Shown one piece after another: positions 7,265-16,351 of a stretch of DNA of 64,000 bases. Below the pieces are notes generated by a model. It had not been told where the DNA came from, ran no database searches, and was given only the letters and a program-made list of their open reading frames with translations. Made by a program: the position numbers and the translations under genes. Source of the DNA: Streptomyces sp. NBC_00285 (GTDB lineage: Bacteria > Actinomycetota > Actinomycetes > Streptomycetales > Streptomycetaceae); contig NZ_CP108055.1 in assembly GCF_036174265.1 (NCBI RefSeq), positions 1,364,001 through 1,428,000 of the forward strand, read 5' to 3'. Numbering within the stretch: the first letter of the stretch is position 1; each line of letters starts with the position of its first letter.

Positions 7265-10200
7265 TCGTCCTCTTGTCTGATCGCTGCGGGGCCCAGCATC
7301 ATGAACGCCTGCGCGTAGGCGGTGTGACCTGTCTTGTTGGGGTGGTAGCTCTCCCGGCTGAGGCAGCTGTCTCCCCAGAACCACCAGCACAGTTTGGTCG
7401 CGTCGTCGTCATGGTGGAAGTCGCCGTCGCCGTTCGGTCCGGCCACTACCCCGTTGATGCCTTCCGGCGTGTCGCAGATCCGTTTGCCCTCGAACGCCGC
7501 CTGCGGGGACCGGTAGCGCACGCCCGCCGAGGTCTTGGAGAGGGCAAGGTTCCTCTGCTTGTCCTCGAAGTACTGGGCCATGTTGTTCAGGATGACACGC
7601 TGAGATGCGCTCACCGCGGTCGAACAGGCCGCAGTGCGGCTGAACAGCAAGGGGTATCCCATCAAGGAGATCGTTGCGTTCGGTGCCGCGTTGTGGATTT
7701 CGTCCAGCAGCACCCCGGTTTGCGTCACGGCTGTGTCGATGTCGGCCTGCATTGACGTTTCGGAGGGACATCCGTTCTCTACGTCCGTTACACAGGCCTC
7801 GATCTTTTTGTCGAACTGAGCATCGTTTCCGCCAATGGTCAGCATCACCAGGGTCGTGTCCGAGCTGAGCACTCCGGAGTCGGTCTGGAACTTCTCGTGG
7901 AAGTTTCCGTCGAAGCCCCACGTCTCTTTGCCTGTGCCGTCGACGGGTGTGCCCGTCCCCGCCTGCCAGGTCTTGGCTCCGGAACAGGCGACAAACTGGA
8001 AGTCGAGGTTCGCGTTGAACCCGTCCGCGAGGGTCCCGACGGTCTGTGTCTGGTTCGGGAGAGTGACCTTGCGTGGCCATGCGTTCGGGCTGCGCCGACA
8101 GGCGTTCCAGCTGGTCTTACCGTGGTCGCGGTCGCTGACGTGGTAGTAGTCGCCCGAGCCCTCGCCGGACGTGTAGGAGTCGCCCATCGCGACGACCATG
8201 TCCTGCGGCTTGCCCGGGAGTTTTTGGAAGGCGATCGAGGTGTAGGCCACGTCCTCCTCGGCCGTTCCGTCGTCGGTGGTGTTCGTGAGCTCTACCTGGG
8301 GTGTTCCCGTGAAGCGGTAGACACCGAGCTCGGCCCAGGTGTTCGCGCCATAGTGGGTGTTGAGGTAGCGCTCCCGGTCACCGCCGGCCACGCCGTGGAT
8401 GGTGTAGTGGGCCTGCTGGGTGTGGGCACCGGTGTCGGGCAGCTGCACGAAGACCCGGGCCCAGCTGTTCAGGTTCTGGCCCAGGGTCCAGGTCCCCTTG
8501 ACGGTCATCGCCCCGTTGCTGCCGGCGAGGTGGGCGGCGTTGCGGGTGTGGGCGTACCAGAAGTGGCCGCCGTATCCGCCGCCGATCTGGTACAGGTCGC
8601 CCTTCGCCTCGTACTGGCCGAGTCCGGAGCCGACTGAGCCGTCGGAGTTGAAGGTGAACTGGAAGCTGCCGGCGTCGGTGCCGGTCGTACCGCACGAGCT
8701 GTAGGTATTCGTGTTGTCGGGTACGGAGTTCACGATCAGTGCGCCCGAGGGCAGCTTGTTGGCGGAGTCGCCGGCGCAGATCGGGGTGCCGTACTGGAGC
8801 CGGGTGCCGCGGCCTGGTTCTGCCGCCAGGGTCTGGTACTTGATGTTCTCGAAGCCACAACTGGTGGCGCAGTCGCTCTTCCAGGTCGTGTTGGTTTCGT
8901 GCCACCAGTACTTGGTGTAGCAGGCGGCGTTGGGGCAGTCCGGCGGGCTGGCGGCATTGCAGTTGTTCTTGGTGTTGCAGAACGTGTCGCGCGACGGCGT
9001 GGCGTGCGCCCGGTTGTACTTCGCGCTGCCCGGCATGGTGTAGGCCTCGGCTGTGCCGTTCCAGTAGGCGGGGCGGAAGCCGGCAGAGGAGAAACCGGAC
9101 TCGCCCGGCCAGTCCTGTCGGCCGGAGGTCGCATAGGAGTAGCCGGTGTCCATGGACCAGGCGGCCCAGCCCAGCACCTTCTCCTCGTACGGCCAGTCCT
9201 GCGGGTGCGCCGCGTCCCTGGCGGCGTACGGATCGATGTCGGTGTTCATGAAGGCCGAACGCGACTGGGGATACATGGGGTTGGCTGGATTGTTGTACCA
9301 GCCCAGGCCCCAGTTGCCATTCGTTGACTCGGCGCTGCGGGGATTGAAGCCGAGGTTGTAGTTCCACAGGGCGGCGAACCAGTTTTCGGGTTTCGCCGAG
9401 TCGTCGTTATTGACGGTGATCTTCTGCGCCGCCTCGTGGAGTTCATTCCACTTGTCCGCGAGGATGTACAGGGAGGCGGCGACGTTCACTGAGTAGTCCA
9501 GGGCGACCGCGCGCTGGGTGGCTGCGGGCAGTGCGGTCTCGCCCGTCTTCTCGTGTCCCGCCATCCGCATGCCGTCGGTGACCTGTCCCACGCCGTAGCC
9601 GCAGTCGGAGTTCGCCCAGTTGATCTTCCAGTACTCGGCAGAGGTGTCGCCCTTATGCCCGTAGAAGCCGGCGTAGGAGGCCAGGGGGCTTCCCATCTGG
9701 CCGGGGACGGCGCCCGGTTCGGCTTGCCACAGGTTCGACTCCTGCGCCATCACGCCGAGCAGTACGTTGGCGGGGATGCGGCCACCGCCGGTCAGGGACG
9801 GGCGGGGGAAGAGGCCCTGCGGGTCGATGGTGCCGATCCCGATCTGGTCACGCCAGCCTCCCTGTGTGATCCATCTCGAGCGCAGTTCGCCGCGGATGGC
9901 CATGTCGACAGCCCACTCGACCTGGTTCGGGGTGGGTTGCAGCGCCTGGGATTTCACGTCGTTGCGGGGCACCGAGCACCAGCGGTCGGTGTCGACCGGG
10001 TCGTTCGCTCGGTTGTCGGCCGCGGTGAGGGCGGCGGGTGCGGCAATGCCGGTGAGGGCGGGAGATACGGAGGTGTCGCCGGTGTTCGCCGTGGTCTGCG
10101 CCACCAACTGTGTGATCTTCGCACCCGTGGTGGTGGCGGTCGACGTGACGGTGGTCGGTTCATCGCTGCTGGCGGTGTCCGGCGCACCGGTGACCGGGCT

Positions 10201-11310
10201 CTCCGGTCCTGTGGTGCTCTTGTCGAAGTCCTTGCCCGCGTCCTCGACGCGGGCAAGGCCGCGGCGCACGCCGGGGGTGAGGACAGGGTCGACGGCGAGC
10301 CGCCCCAGGGTGGAGATCTCAGTGTCGGCGGGGGCGTCCAGGAGCGAGACGCCTGAATCCTTCAGCTGGGTACGAGAGGGCTCGCCGGTCAGGAACACCC
10401 TGCCTGCGGCGCCCTGGCGCAGGTCCACGTCACCGAGCTTGCCCGAAGCAATCACGGAAGGCGTGCCGTGCCCTTGCCACAGTTTGGCGCGGGCGGTGGA
10501 GTCGCCCTGACGGTCGAGGAAAGCGACGTGCCCGTCGCGGGTGAGCCGGATGTTGAACGGCGGGCTGTCGGCGGTGGCGAGCGTCGTCAGCCGACCGCCG
10601 CCGTCGAGACGGACTAGTTCGCGCCCGCGCGCGCCGATCGCGCCGTCCTCCACCGGTACCGCGCTGGTTATCTCTCCTGCGGTCTCTAGCGAACCGAGCG
10701 TCTTTCCGGCTGTGTTGACCGTGACCACCCGGCTCTTCGTTTTCGCCGGGTCGTTCATGTCGCGGAAGGCGGTGAAGGCGGCCGTGTGCGTGACCGTGTT
10801 GCAGGACGGGTCGAAGTAGGCTAGCGACGCGGTGAACGGGAGCTTCACCACGCGGCCGGTGATGGTGTTGACGACGGCTGCAAAGGCGCCGCCCTGCATG
10901 AGGTCGGGCTTGTTGGTGAAGGTGCGGGGTGCGTACACGACAGCGACATGACCGTCGTCCATGACGCACTGGTTGCCGATCCAGGTGTCCGCCGACATCG
11001 TTGGCTCCGCCAGGGAGGCCACCGTCTTCCACGCGTACGCCTTCGACGAGTCGGCGACGAGGATCTTCAGTCCGTCGGTGTCGGCCGCACTGGTCACCGC
11101 CCGGTCCTCGGATGCCTTCCAGCCGGTGCCGAGCTTCTTGGCCGGATCATCGACTGGGGCGGGCGGCACGGTATGGGCGGATGGTTCTGGTGATGGCTTT
11201 GGTGTCGCCTCGGCAGCGAAAGCCGGTGCGGCGGCTGGGATAAGGCCGACCACCGCCAGTGCGGCGGCCGTCAGCGCGAGAGACGGATGTGCTCTACGTC
11301 TCGATCTCAA
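7261..11310 (-). CDS. Large secreted protein: beta-propeller-like N-terminus, lysozyme-like domain, C-terminal SGNH hydrolase
   Basis: Multidomain exported protein of 1349 residues. RSRRRAHPSLALTAAALAVV then GLIPAAAPAFA is a clear signal peptide. Residues about 60-330 look like a beta-propeller (FTNKPDLMQGGAFAAVVN, VVTVNTAGKTLGSLETAGE). Around 515-700 is a lysozyme/transglycosylase-like region with likely catalytic Glu in LLGVMAQESNLWQAEPG and GYGVGQVTDGMR. A beta-rich golvesin-like stretch follows. From about 1035 comes an SGNH/GDSL esterase domain with GDSYTSGEG (Ser), IGGNDAQ (Asn) and SYHPNKTGH (His). I prefer the TTG start at 11310 behind AGGGGA; an in-frame ATG lies at 11361. It probably acts on the cell wall or extracellular polymers. 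Confidence 0.85.
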   Translation of the reverse strand: MRSRRRAHPSLALTAAALAVVGLIPAAAPAFAAEATPKPSPEPSAHTVPPAPVDDPAKKLGTGWKASEDRAVTSAADTDGLKILVADSSKAYAWKTVASLAEPTMSADTWIGNQCVMDDGHVAVVYAPRTFTNKPDLMQGGAFAAVVNTITGRVVKLPFTASLAYFDPSCNTVTHTAAFTAFRDMNDPAKTKSRVVTVNTAGKTLGSLETAGEITSAVPVEDGAIGARGRELVRLDGGGRLTTLATADSPPFNIRLTRDGHVAFLDRQGDSTARAKLWQGHGTPSVIASGKLGDVDLRQGAAGRVFLTGEPSRTQLKDSGVSLLDAPADTEISTLGRLAVDPVLTPGVRRGLARVEDAGKDFDKSTTGPESPVTGAPDTASSDEPTTVTSTATTTGAKITQLVAQTTANTGDTSVSPALTGIAAPAALTAADNRANDPVDTDRWCSVPRNDVKSQALQPTPNQVEWAVDMAIRGELRSRWITQGGWRDQIGIGTIDPQGLFPRPSLTGGGRIPANVLLGVMAQESNLWQAEPGAVPGQMGSPLASYAGFYGHKGDTSAEYWKINWANSDCGYGVGQVTDGMRMAGHEKTGETALPAATQRAVALDYSVNVAASLYILADKWNELHEAAQKITVNNDDSAKPENWFAALWNYNLGFNPRSAESTNGNWGLGWYNNPANPMYPQSRSAFMNTDIDPYAARDAAHPQDWPYEEKVLGWAAWSMDTGYSYATSGRQDWPGESGFSSAGFRPAYWNGTAEAYTMPGSAKYNRAHATPSRDTFCNTKNNCNAASPPDCPNAACYTKYWWHETNTTWKSDCATSCGFENIKYQTLAAEPGRGTRLQYGTPICAGDSANKLPSGALIVNSVPDNTNTYSSCGTTGTDAGSFQFTFNSDGSVGSGLGQYEAKGDLYQIGGGYGGHFWYAHTRNAAHLAGSNGAMTVKGTWTLGQNLNSWARVFVQLPDTGAHTQQAHYTIHGVAGGDRERYLNTHYGANTWAELGVYRFTGTPQVELTNTTDDGTAEEDVAYTSIAFQKLPGKPQDMVVAMGDSYTSGEGSGDYYHVSDRDHGKTSWNACRRSPNAWPRKVTLPNQTQTVGTLADGFNANLDFQFVACSGAKTWQAGTGTPVDGTGKETWGFDGNFHEKFQTDSGVLSSDTTLVMLTIGGNDAQFDKKIEACVTDVENGCPSETSMQADIDTAVTQTGVLLDEIHNAAPNATISLMGYPLLFSRTAACSTAVSASQRVILNNMAQYFEDKQRNLALSKTSAGVRYRSPQAAFEGKRICDTPEGINGVVAGPNGDGDFHHDDDATKLCWWFWGDSCLSRESYHPNKTGHTAYAQAFMMLGPAAIRQEDE

Positions 11311-11381
11311 GGATTCCCCTAGGTCCGGAAGAGAATGTGACTGGGCAGACTCCGCGACCATGCCGGTAGGTCGACACCGGC

Positions 11382-11800
11382 TCAGCGGCGGAGAGCTTGT
11401 GCGGGCGGGACACGGGCGGCTCGCCAGGCCGGATAGAGGCCGGCGAGATGACCGGTGAGCAATCCAATGGCGGGGCGATCGCACCGAGGGTGGGCGGGGA
11501 CGGGGTTCCACTGACGGGTGACGGCCGTGACGAGGACGGTCAGTGTGCCCAAGGTGGTGCCGTCGAGTCCGTCCAGCGTGCCCAGGGACGCGGACTAGGT
11601 GAGGAGCTGCACAGCGATGTGCCAGCCCCGGGCGCCGACTGCCTTGCGCGGCCCGATGCCGACGGTTTGTCCCAATACCGCGACCGGGGTGGTGTTGGCG
11701 ATGCCAACGACAAGGTCCTGCAGCCCGTGGTGGCAGAGCGAGGTCGGGCTTCCGGCGAGCGTGTACCACTCGGCGGCGGCGTCGGTATACCGCCTGCAGG
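11382..11800 (-). pseudogene. FtsX/MacB-type ABC transporter permease, C-terminal remnant
   Basis: Minus-strand frames give VVGIANTTPVAVLGQTVGI, PRKAVGARGWHIAVQLLT, then a TAG stop, LGTLTVLVTAVTRQWNP, and AIGLLTGHLAGLYPAWRAAR followed by VPPAQALRR and a normal stop. This is the usual C-terminus of antimicrobial-peptide-type FtsX permeases (R-A-LGA-RG-I, then G-YPA-RAAR--P-EALR). The in-frame TAG and frameshifts upstream show it is dead. It precedes the secreted hydrolase gene in the same direction. Confidence 0.6.
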
Positions 11801-12249
11801 GAAGTCCTGCAGACGACTGCAGGAGAGCGCGGCAGCTTTCCAACCCCCTGTGTTCCCCCAAGACACAATCCCCCCCAGATTGAGTGCCGCGCACGAGGCT
11901 GCTGCCTGCAGCCCGTGAGCTCTGTGCGCGTAACGGGCCAGGGCTTCCTGCCCGCCGCTCCGGTCACAGTAGTTGCAGCCGTTACGGAACAGGCACCCCT
12001 GAAAACGTCCCTGACTAGAATCGGGTGCACACGACAGCGTTAAGCGGAATCTGCACCTCGCCTAGCGCGGTAAGCACTTGCAGGCCTGCGGTGAAAAAGT
12101 GGAGGGATCTCGTCAGGGAGTATCCTGATCAGGTTGTCTGGATCCCGGCACGCGGATCTTGTTGAGGGCCGGCCTCAGATGTCCACTTGCCCACCGCACC
12201 TGGTAGGCCGCCTCGCTCAGGCCAGGATGTCGTCCTCACAGTTGACGGA
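11801..12249. other. Intergenic, no gene recognised
   Basis: About 450 bp between the permease remnant and an IS110 scrap. I see no frame with family resemblance on either strand; several short open frames here look random. Confidence 0.4.
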
Positions 12250-12355
12250 ATTCCTGGAGAGCACCTTTCTCTCCGCTGGCTTTGACTCCGACCGCTCAGC
12301 GATGGGCCTTGTCGGCGTCGATGCCGACCCAGATCTGCTCGTGACGTTCCGTCAC
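12250..12355 (-). pseudogene. IS110-family transposase, N-terminal scrap
   Basis: From GTG at 12355 the frame reads VTERHEQIWVGIDADKAHR then TGA, then AVGVKASGEK. VGIDxxKxxHxxA is the first catalytic motif of IS110 transposases (DEDD). A stop replaces the expected Trp codon. The remaining body of the gene is absent. It belongs to a different subgroup from the IS110 at 19614. Confidence 0.5.
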
Positions 12356-12663
12356 CGTCGTTGCTCCGTTCCTCAGGCACCAGCACCTTTGAGGTCCGGG
12401 AAACACTCCGCCGCCAAGCCCTTAACCAGCGGGAGGTCGATTGCGTCAGGATAGGAGACCAACGAGGCTCCTGCGCCGATTGGGTTGAGACGTGGAACAC
12501 CTCTCTCAACGGCAGAGGAGCCTCGCGCCTTACAGGAGGCCGACCCGTCACCCGACCGGTGACCACTCTGAAAACGCCCAGTGACGGAAAGCATGATTCC
12601 CGTATGTCCAGGAGGCTCCCGGGCTGTTTCGAAACGACCTGCGTCAGCCCTCTCCAGTCGGTC
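12356..12663. other. Intergenic, no gene recognised
   Basis: About 300 bp downstream of the 12664-13278 gene on the minus strand. No convincing frame or RNA motif was seen. Confidence 0.4.
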
Positions 12664-13278
12664 TCAACCGCCGGCCACGGGCTTGGAGCCGATGGCTGCG
12701 CAGGCTGCTTTCTTTGTGGGGTAGCCGTCCGCTGGGTAGACCACCGGCCCGCCGAGTGCCCCCTCGTCGTCGGTGGCCGAGGATTCGCCGCTGTCAGGCT
12801 GCGCGTTGGGAAAGAAGCAGGCCGCGAACCGGGTCGGCTTGGGAGTCCGTGTCCTTGTGTCCTGGGCGGGCTGGTTCCACATCCGATCCCAGGATGCCGC
12901 GCAGGAACGCGTCGCGTCCTGCGGATCGAAGTCCTTCATGGCTTTGAGCGGCAGCTGACTCAGGTCCGCTTCGGGTGACAGCGTGCGAGCGCACATGACA
13001 TTGTGCCCGTCCTCGTCCCATGGCCCGAATGTGGCTACGGCAGCCGTGGTGGCGCCCCCGAGGAGGGCGGCCGTGACCGCACCCACCATGAACATGTGCC
13101 GACGTCTCCCAGAACCGGCCGTGGCACGCGGCTGCTCGGTGCGTAGCTGGATCCCCCGCAGGACGGCCTGGCCGTCTTCCGACGCCGCCCAGCCTTCGGT
13201 GCCGTCGCCGGTGGGCCGCAGAGCGCGGACGGCGGCGAGGTCGGCCGCCTGGCTGTGCTTGGTGACGCTCTGCTTCAT
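12664..13278 (-). CDS. Membrane-anchored protein coupled to the ECF sigma factor (possible anti-sigma)
   Basis: 204 residues with a cytoplasmic N-terminus of about 65 residues, one transmembrane segment (MFMVGAVTAALLGGATTAAV) and an exported C-terminal region containing four cysteines (VMCARTLS, RSCAASWD, AACFFPNA, KAACAAIG), which could form disulfides. Its ATG overlaps the sigma-factor stop (ATGA at 13275-13278), the usual arrangement for sigma/anti-sigma pairs. I see no ZAS motif (HxxxCxxC) in the N-terminus, so the anti-sigma role rests on position and topology only. Confidence 0.75.
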   Translation of the reverse strand: MKQSVTKHSQAADLAAVRALRPTGDGTEGWAASEDGQAVLRGIQLRTEQPRATAGSGRRRHMFMVGAVTAALLGGATTAAVATFGPWDEDGHNVMCARTLSPEADLSQLPLKAMKDFDPQDATRSCAASWDRMWNQPAQDTRTRTPKPTRFAACFFPNAQPDSGESSATDDEGALGGPVVYPADGYPTKKAACAAIGSKPVAGG

Positions 13279-13862
13279 GCTGACTCCCGTTGGATGAAGT
13301 GGGGGTGGGAAATCGCGTTATGGACCGGCCGTGCATGGCCTGCACGGAGCAGCGCTGCCCTGAACCGTTTGCGCGCCCGGTGCAGGCGCACAGCGAAGGC
13401 AGTGGCCGTGCAGCCCGCGACCACGGCCGCCTGCTTGGCCGTCAGGCCGTACCAGGCGCTCAGCACGAGTACCTCCCGGTCCTGTTCGGAAAGCGCTGAC
13501 AGCGCGGCGGCCACCTCGGCACGCGTCCCTATCGTGTCCGCGATCTCCGCGGCCCCCGTCCGGTCGGCCATCACCGCCAAGTGCTCGGTCAGTGCGCGGT
13601 GCCGCTGGTCGGACCGCACGCGGTTGGCGAGCAGCCGCCGGGCCGAGGCGAGCAGCCACGGCAGGGCATCGTCGGGTACGGACCCGGACTTGCGCCAGGC
13701 CAGAACGAAGGTCTCCGACAGGATGTCCTGAGCTGTCTCCCGGTCCGTGCGGTGCAGCAGATAAGCCAGGACCCGATCAGCATGAGCCGTATAGAGCACC
13801 TCAAGGGCCCGGTGTCCGGCCGGGTCACCGTACTCCCCGGCGGTTGTTCGTCGTCGTCTCAC
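13275..13862 (-). CDS. ECF RNA polymerase sigma factor
   Basis: 195 residues. Region 2 shows LYTAHADRVLAYLLHRT, AQDILSETFVLAWRK and LPWLLASARRLLANRVRS. Region 4 shows ALSALSEQDREVLVLSAWYG, LTAKQAAVVAGCTATAFAV and RLHRARKRFRAAL. It is close in size to compact ECF factors of Streptomyces and has no extra domain. It starts with ATG at 13862 and is translationally coupled to the downstream membrane protein. Its target promoters cannot be seen here. Confidence 0.88.
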   Translation of the reverse strand: MRRRRTTAGEYGDPAGHRALEVLYTAHADRVLAYLLHRTDRETAQDILSETFVLAWRKSGSVPDDALPWLLASARRLLANRVRSDQRHRALTEHLAVMADRTGAAEIADTIGTRAEVAAALSALSEQDREVLVLSAWYGLTAKQAAVVAGCTATAFAVRLHRARKRFRAALLRAGHARPVHNAISHPHFIQRESA

Positions 13863-14072
13863 AGCACCTCCATGGTCCGTCCATCAACAGCCGTCAACCG
13901 GGAGATGTACGGCCGGGCCGGATCTCTTACAGCCTCTGACAGATTCAGGCTCGGGCCGTCTCGGCGGGCGTGATACGGAGCACGAGCCTGCCATGCGTAC
14001 ACACTGTGCGCGAGTCGCTCGTGTGCACCTCCCCTCCTGTGGAGAGCATGACCGGAGAGATAGTTGGGGGTC

Positions 14073-14212
14073 ATGGCGTCCAGGAAGTGCATCTACGACG
14101 CCGACTTCCATGACGGGGCGGTGCAGACCATGACGGAGACCGGGAAGCCGATTCCGGGGATGGTCGAGGATCTGGGTATCCATCCCGGGACGCTGCACAG
14201 CTGGGTCTCGCG
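14073..14212 (+). pseudogene. IS3-family orfA N-terminal scrap
   Basis: ATG at 14073 gives MASRKCIYDADFHDGAVQT, then ETGKPIPGMVEDLGIHPGTL and HSWVSRA. This is the helix-turn-helix start of an IS3-type OrfA (kYpxEFrxgAVxlvxxtGksixxvAxeLGInpgTLxnWV). Homology stops at about 14212, where an unrelated transposase fragment on the other strand begins. Confidence 0.6.
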
Positions 14213-14245
14213 GGCCGGCGCCACGGGTCGCCGTCGTCGCACCGG

Positions 14246-14462
14246 CCATAGGGGCGCAACGTATGGTCTTCGGCTCGGCGTCGGCCAGGTCCTCGTCGTC
14301 GTGCAAGGCCAGCAGCCGCACCCAGGCGTCGAGATCACTGGCGAGGTTCACGGCGAGCATCCAGCCGCGGTTCACATCCCAGGAGGCAGAGGGCAGGTTG
14401 TCCAGTCCGTCGCCATTGGTGCGGGCCCCGTCCTCGATGCCGGCGTGCGAGCGGTGCAGCAC
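14246..14462 (-). pseudogene. IS1380-family transposase, internal scrap
   Basis: The minus-strand frame reads HAGIEDGARTNGDGLDNLPS, then WDVNRGWMLAVNLASDLDAW and VRLLALHDDEDLADAEPKTI. This matches the region after the catalytic Glu of IS1380 transposases (x-E-x-RI-x-K-x-TGL-x-PS, then N-x-x-W-x-x-x-x-LA-DLxAW-RLL). Both ends are missing. It is not the same element as the intact one at 2359. Confidence 0.55.
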
Positions 14463-14524
14463 ATCCAGAAACGCCCAGCATCAGCGGAGCAGGACCGTCC
14501 GCCACATCCACGATCACGCTACGG

Positions 14525-14650
14525 CGTGAGCCAGCGAAAGCCGTACCCCAGCGACCTTTACCGACGCCCGATGGGCCTTAATCGAGCCGACGTTGACGAC
14601 CTGCAGAAAGGCCCGGCTCGACCGCAGGCCCACCGGGTAGCCGGCCAAGG
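14525..14650 (+). pseudogene. IS5-family transposase, N-terminal scrap
   Basis: Two frames read YPSDL and then TDARWALIEPTLTTCRKARL DRRPTG, separated by a 1-nt shift near 14553. The combination YPSDLTDxxWxLIEPxL is the characteristic opening of Streptomyces IS5 transposases. Nothing of the catalytic domain remains here. The IS5-type C-terminal scrap at 54690 could derive from a related element. Confidence 0.45.
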
Positions 14651-14899
14651 TCGACCTCCCGACGTATCCTCGCCCAGCTCAACCACGACCTGCCCGCACT
14701 GGTCCGCGTGAAGGACACCCAGGACCCGGTCCTGCGGGTCTGCAACAAAGCCCCTCGGTTGCCTGTGTGATGAGTGAGATCACCACGCCGACAACGAGGG
14801 GCTCTGCCACGTAACACATCTCGGTGCCCAGCCCGCTTCGCCCCTGCACACCAGGATGAAAGAGGCTCAGCGCGGTGTGTTCATGCTCCTTGCCCCGTG
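14651..14899. other. Intergenic, no gene recognised
   Basis: The plus frame LAQLNHDLPALVRVKDTQDP was considered but matches nothing I know. The 3' flank of the I36-type gene lies here. Confidence 0.35.
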
Positions 14900-15628
14900 T
14901 CAGGCACGCTCGACCTGGAAGACGTCGACCTTGTCGTTCCAGTTGCCGCCACCTGGGTAGTCCATGTTCTTGAAGTTCGCCCAGCCGTGCGGCGGTTCGA
15001 GTTCACGCTCCCGGTCGTGCAGCGGCCAGGACCGCGAGTCCCAGATCGTCGCAGTTCCGTAGTTGATCGACCAGCGGCCGACCCAGTAGAAGACCGAGCT
15101 GAGCTTGTCGCGGAATCCGTAGTCGCCGAGGTTCTTCTTGCCGCTGCTCGAGAACTGTAGGCGCCTGCCACCGTAGTTGGCGTTCTGAAAGAGGCACCAG
15201 TAGTCGGCGGCACATTTGTCGTGCGGGTCAGAGGCCAGATCGGTGGTGGCTCTGAGGCTTGCCTCACGGACCTGGGTCGGAAGTTCTGGGTCCGCCAGGG
15301 ATTCCTCGTTGGAGTCGTAGCAGTGGACTTCGCCGTTGGGAAGTTCCGTACAGATACTGGCGCCTTCCCAGGACTCGGCGAGGTTGATCTTCTTCCCGTC
15401 ATAGTCGGCGATCACCGGGTTCACCGGGTCTGCGGTCGGCTCCCCGGTCGGCTCTGCAGTCGGTTCTGCAGTCGGTTCTGCAGTCGGTTCTGCAGTCGGA
15501 TCCTCAGTTGCCGTGGCCGACGGCTCCGCAGTGGGTCCCTCCGCCTGTGCCAGCGGGGCAGTACCCAGCAGAAGGGCCCCAGCAGAAGCTGCGGCTAAGA
15601 GGGTGGACGTAAAGAGTCTCGGTCTCAA
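14900..15628 (-). CDS. Secreted peptidase-inhibitor I36-like protein with Pro-Thr-Glu repeat linker
   Basis: 242 residues. A signal peptide (RLFTSTLLAAASAGALLLG to AQA) is followed by a low-complexity linker with repeated PTAE units (residues about 32-68). The C-terminal domain is a beta/gamma-crystallin-type fold of the peptidase inhibitor I36 kind: DYWCLFQNANYGGRRLQFSS, GDYGFRDKLSSVFYWVG and NDKVDVFQV. The start is TTG at 15628, overlapping the stop of the upstream lipoprotein gene (TTGA), so translation is probably coupled. It is likely an extracellular protease inhibitor or structural wall protein. The repeat tract is prone to length change. Confidence 0.82.
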   Translation of the reverse strand: MRPRLFTSTLLAAASAGALLLGTAPLAQAEGPTAEPSATATEDPTAEPTAEPTAEPTAEPTGEPTADPVNPVIADYDGKKINLAESWEGASICTELPNGEVHCYDSNEESLADPELPTQVREASLRATTDLASDPHDKCAADYWCLFQNANYGGRRLQFSSSGKKNLGDYGFRDKLSSVFYWVGRWSINYGTATIWDSRSWPLHDRERELEPPHGWANFKNMDYPGGGNWNDKVDVFQVERA

Positions 15629-16023
15629 GAGGAGTTCTCCCTGGTGGTGTCGTAATGGTGCAATCTGGTCCCGTCAGGGCCGTACACGTTGAGCACGTAG
15701 CCCTGAAGGAGGCTGACGCCCGTCCCGGTCAGGAAGGACGTCAACGTCTCGTCGAACTTGTCGAAGCCGCTCCCGTAGCCGGACTTCCTGCGGGTCCATA
15801 CAGTGAGGGTCAGCAGGCCATCCCTGTTCTTCGCGTGCTTGATGCCGTACACGTCCGGGTCTCCGTCGGCCCGGCGATAGCGTGCCGCCAGATTTGTGTC
15901 GCTCCCGGCCGGGGACGCGCTGGTGGTCGGCGGGCCGCCGGCAGCGGTCGGACCGGTCTCTGTGCTGCATCCCGACAGCAGAACCGCAACGGTCAACAGG
16001 AATGCGGGAAGGATTCTCTTCAT
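15625..16023 (-). CDS. Small lipoprotein
   Basis: 132 residues with a lipoprotein signal peptide: MKRILPAFLLTVAVLLSGC, lipobox LSGC with Cys19. A Ser/Pro/Thr-rich tether (residues 20-45) precedes a small globular domain, DVYGIKHAKNRDGLLTLTVW, then FDKFDETLTSFLTGTGVSLL. Family not recognised. It is the first gene of a two-gene unit, with its stop overlapping the TTG start of the I36-like gene. It is likely membrane-anchored on the outer face. Confidence 0.75.
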   Translation of the reverse strand: MKRILPAFLLTVAVLLSGCSTETGPTAAGGPPTTSASPAGSDTNLAARYRRADGDPDVYGIKHAKNRDGLLTLTVWTRRKSGYGSGFDKFDETLTSFLTGTGVSLLQGYVLNVYGPDGTRLHHYDTTRENSS

Positions 16024-16276
16024 GGCCTCAGCGTGGCAAAAGGTCAGTGGTGGACGGACGTCGAGCCCCGCTTGCCATTGGGCCCTACTGGTGAGCGGGC
16101 ATCACGACGATGCTGAGGCAGCCCTATTACGTCGGCGAGCGCTAAGCCCTTCGGCCGGAATCCCGGCGGGCGCCGGAAGCGACCACGTAAGTCGTCGCCC
16201 GTGGGCGACTGATCACTGAATGAGACCAGAAGAGAGGCCCACGTGGAGAAGTCCCCTAGGCCGGTGACCGGCAGTT

Positions 16277-16351
16277 TCACGAAGGACTGGTCCGGCTGCC
16301 GTATGTCGCGTTGACGAATTTCTGCGCCTGCAACACCATCTGGTCGGCCAT
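16277..16351 (-). pseudogene. 5' end of a DUF1906/glycoside-hydrolase-like gene
   Basis: A strong ribosome site (GGAGGGG) stands before ATG at 16351, and the frame reads MADQMVLQAQKFVNATYG then SRTSPS and stops. The opening resembles Streptomyces DUF1906-type proteins, which begin with a similar MADxMVLxAQxWVNxTYG segment. The body of the gene is absent, leaving an intact translation start with 24 codons. Confidence 0.35.

Noticed and set aside
15420..15530. Tandem repeats that might suggest a CRISPR or VNTR array
   Set aside because: They are in-frame codons for the Pro-Thr-Ala-Glu linker of a secreted protein; no unique spacers.
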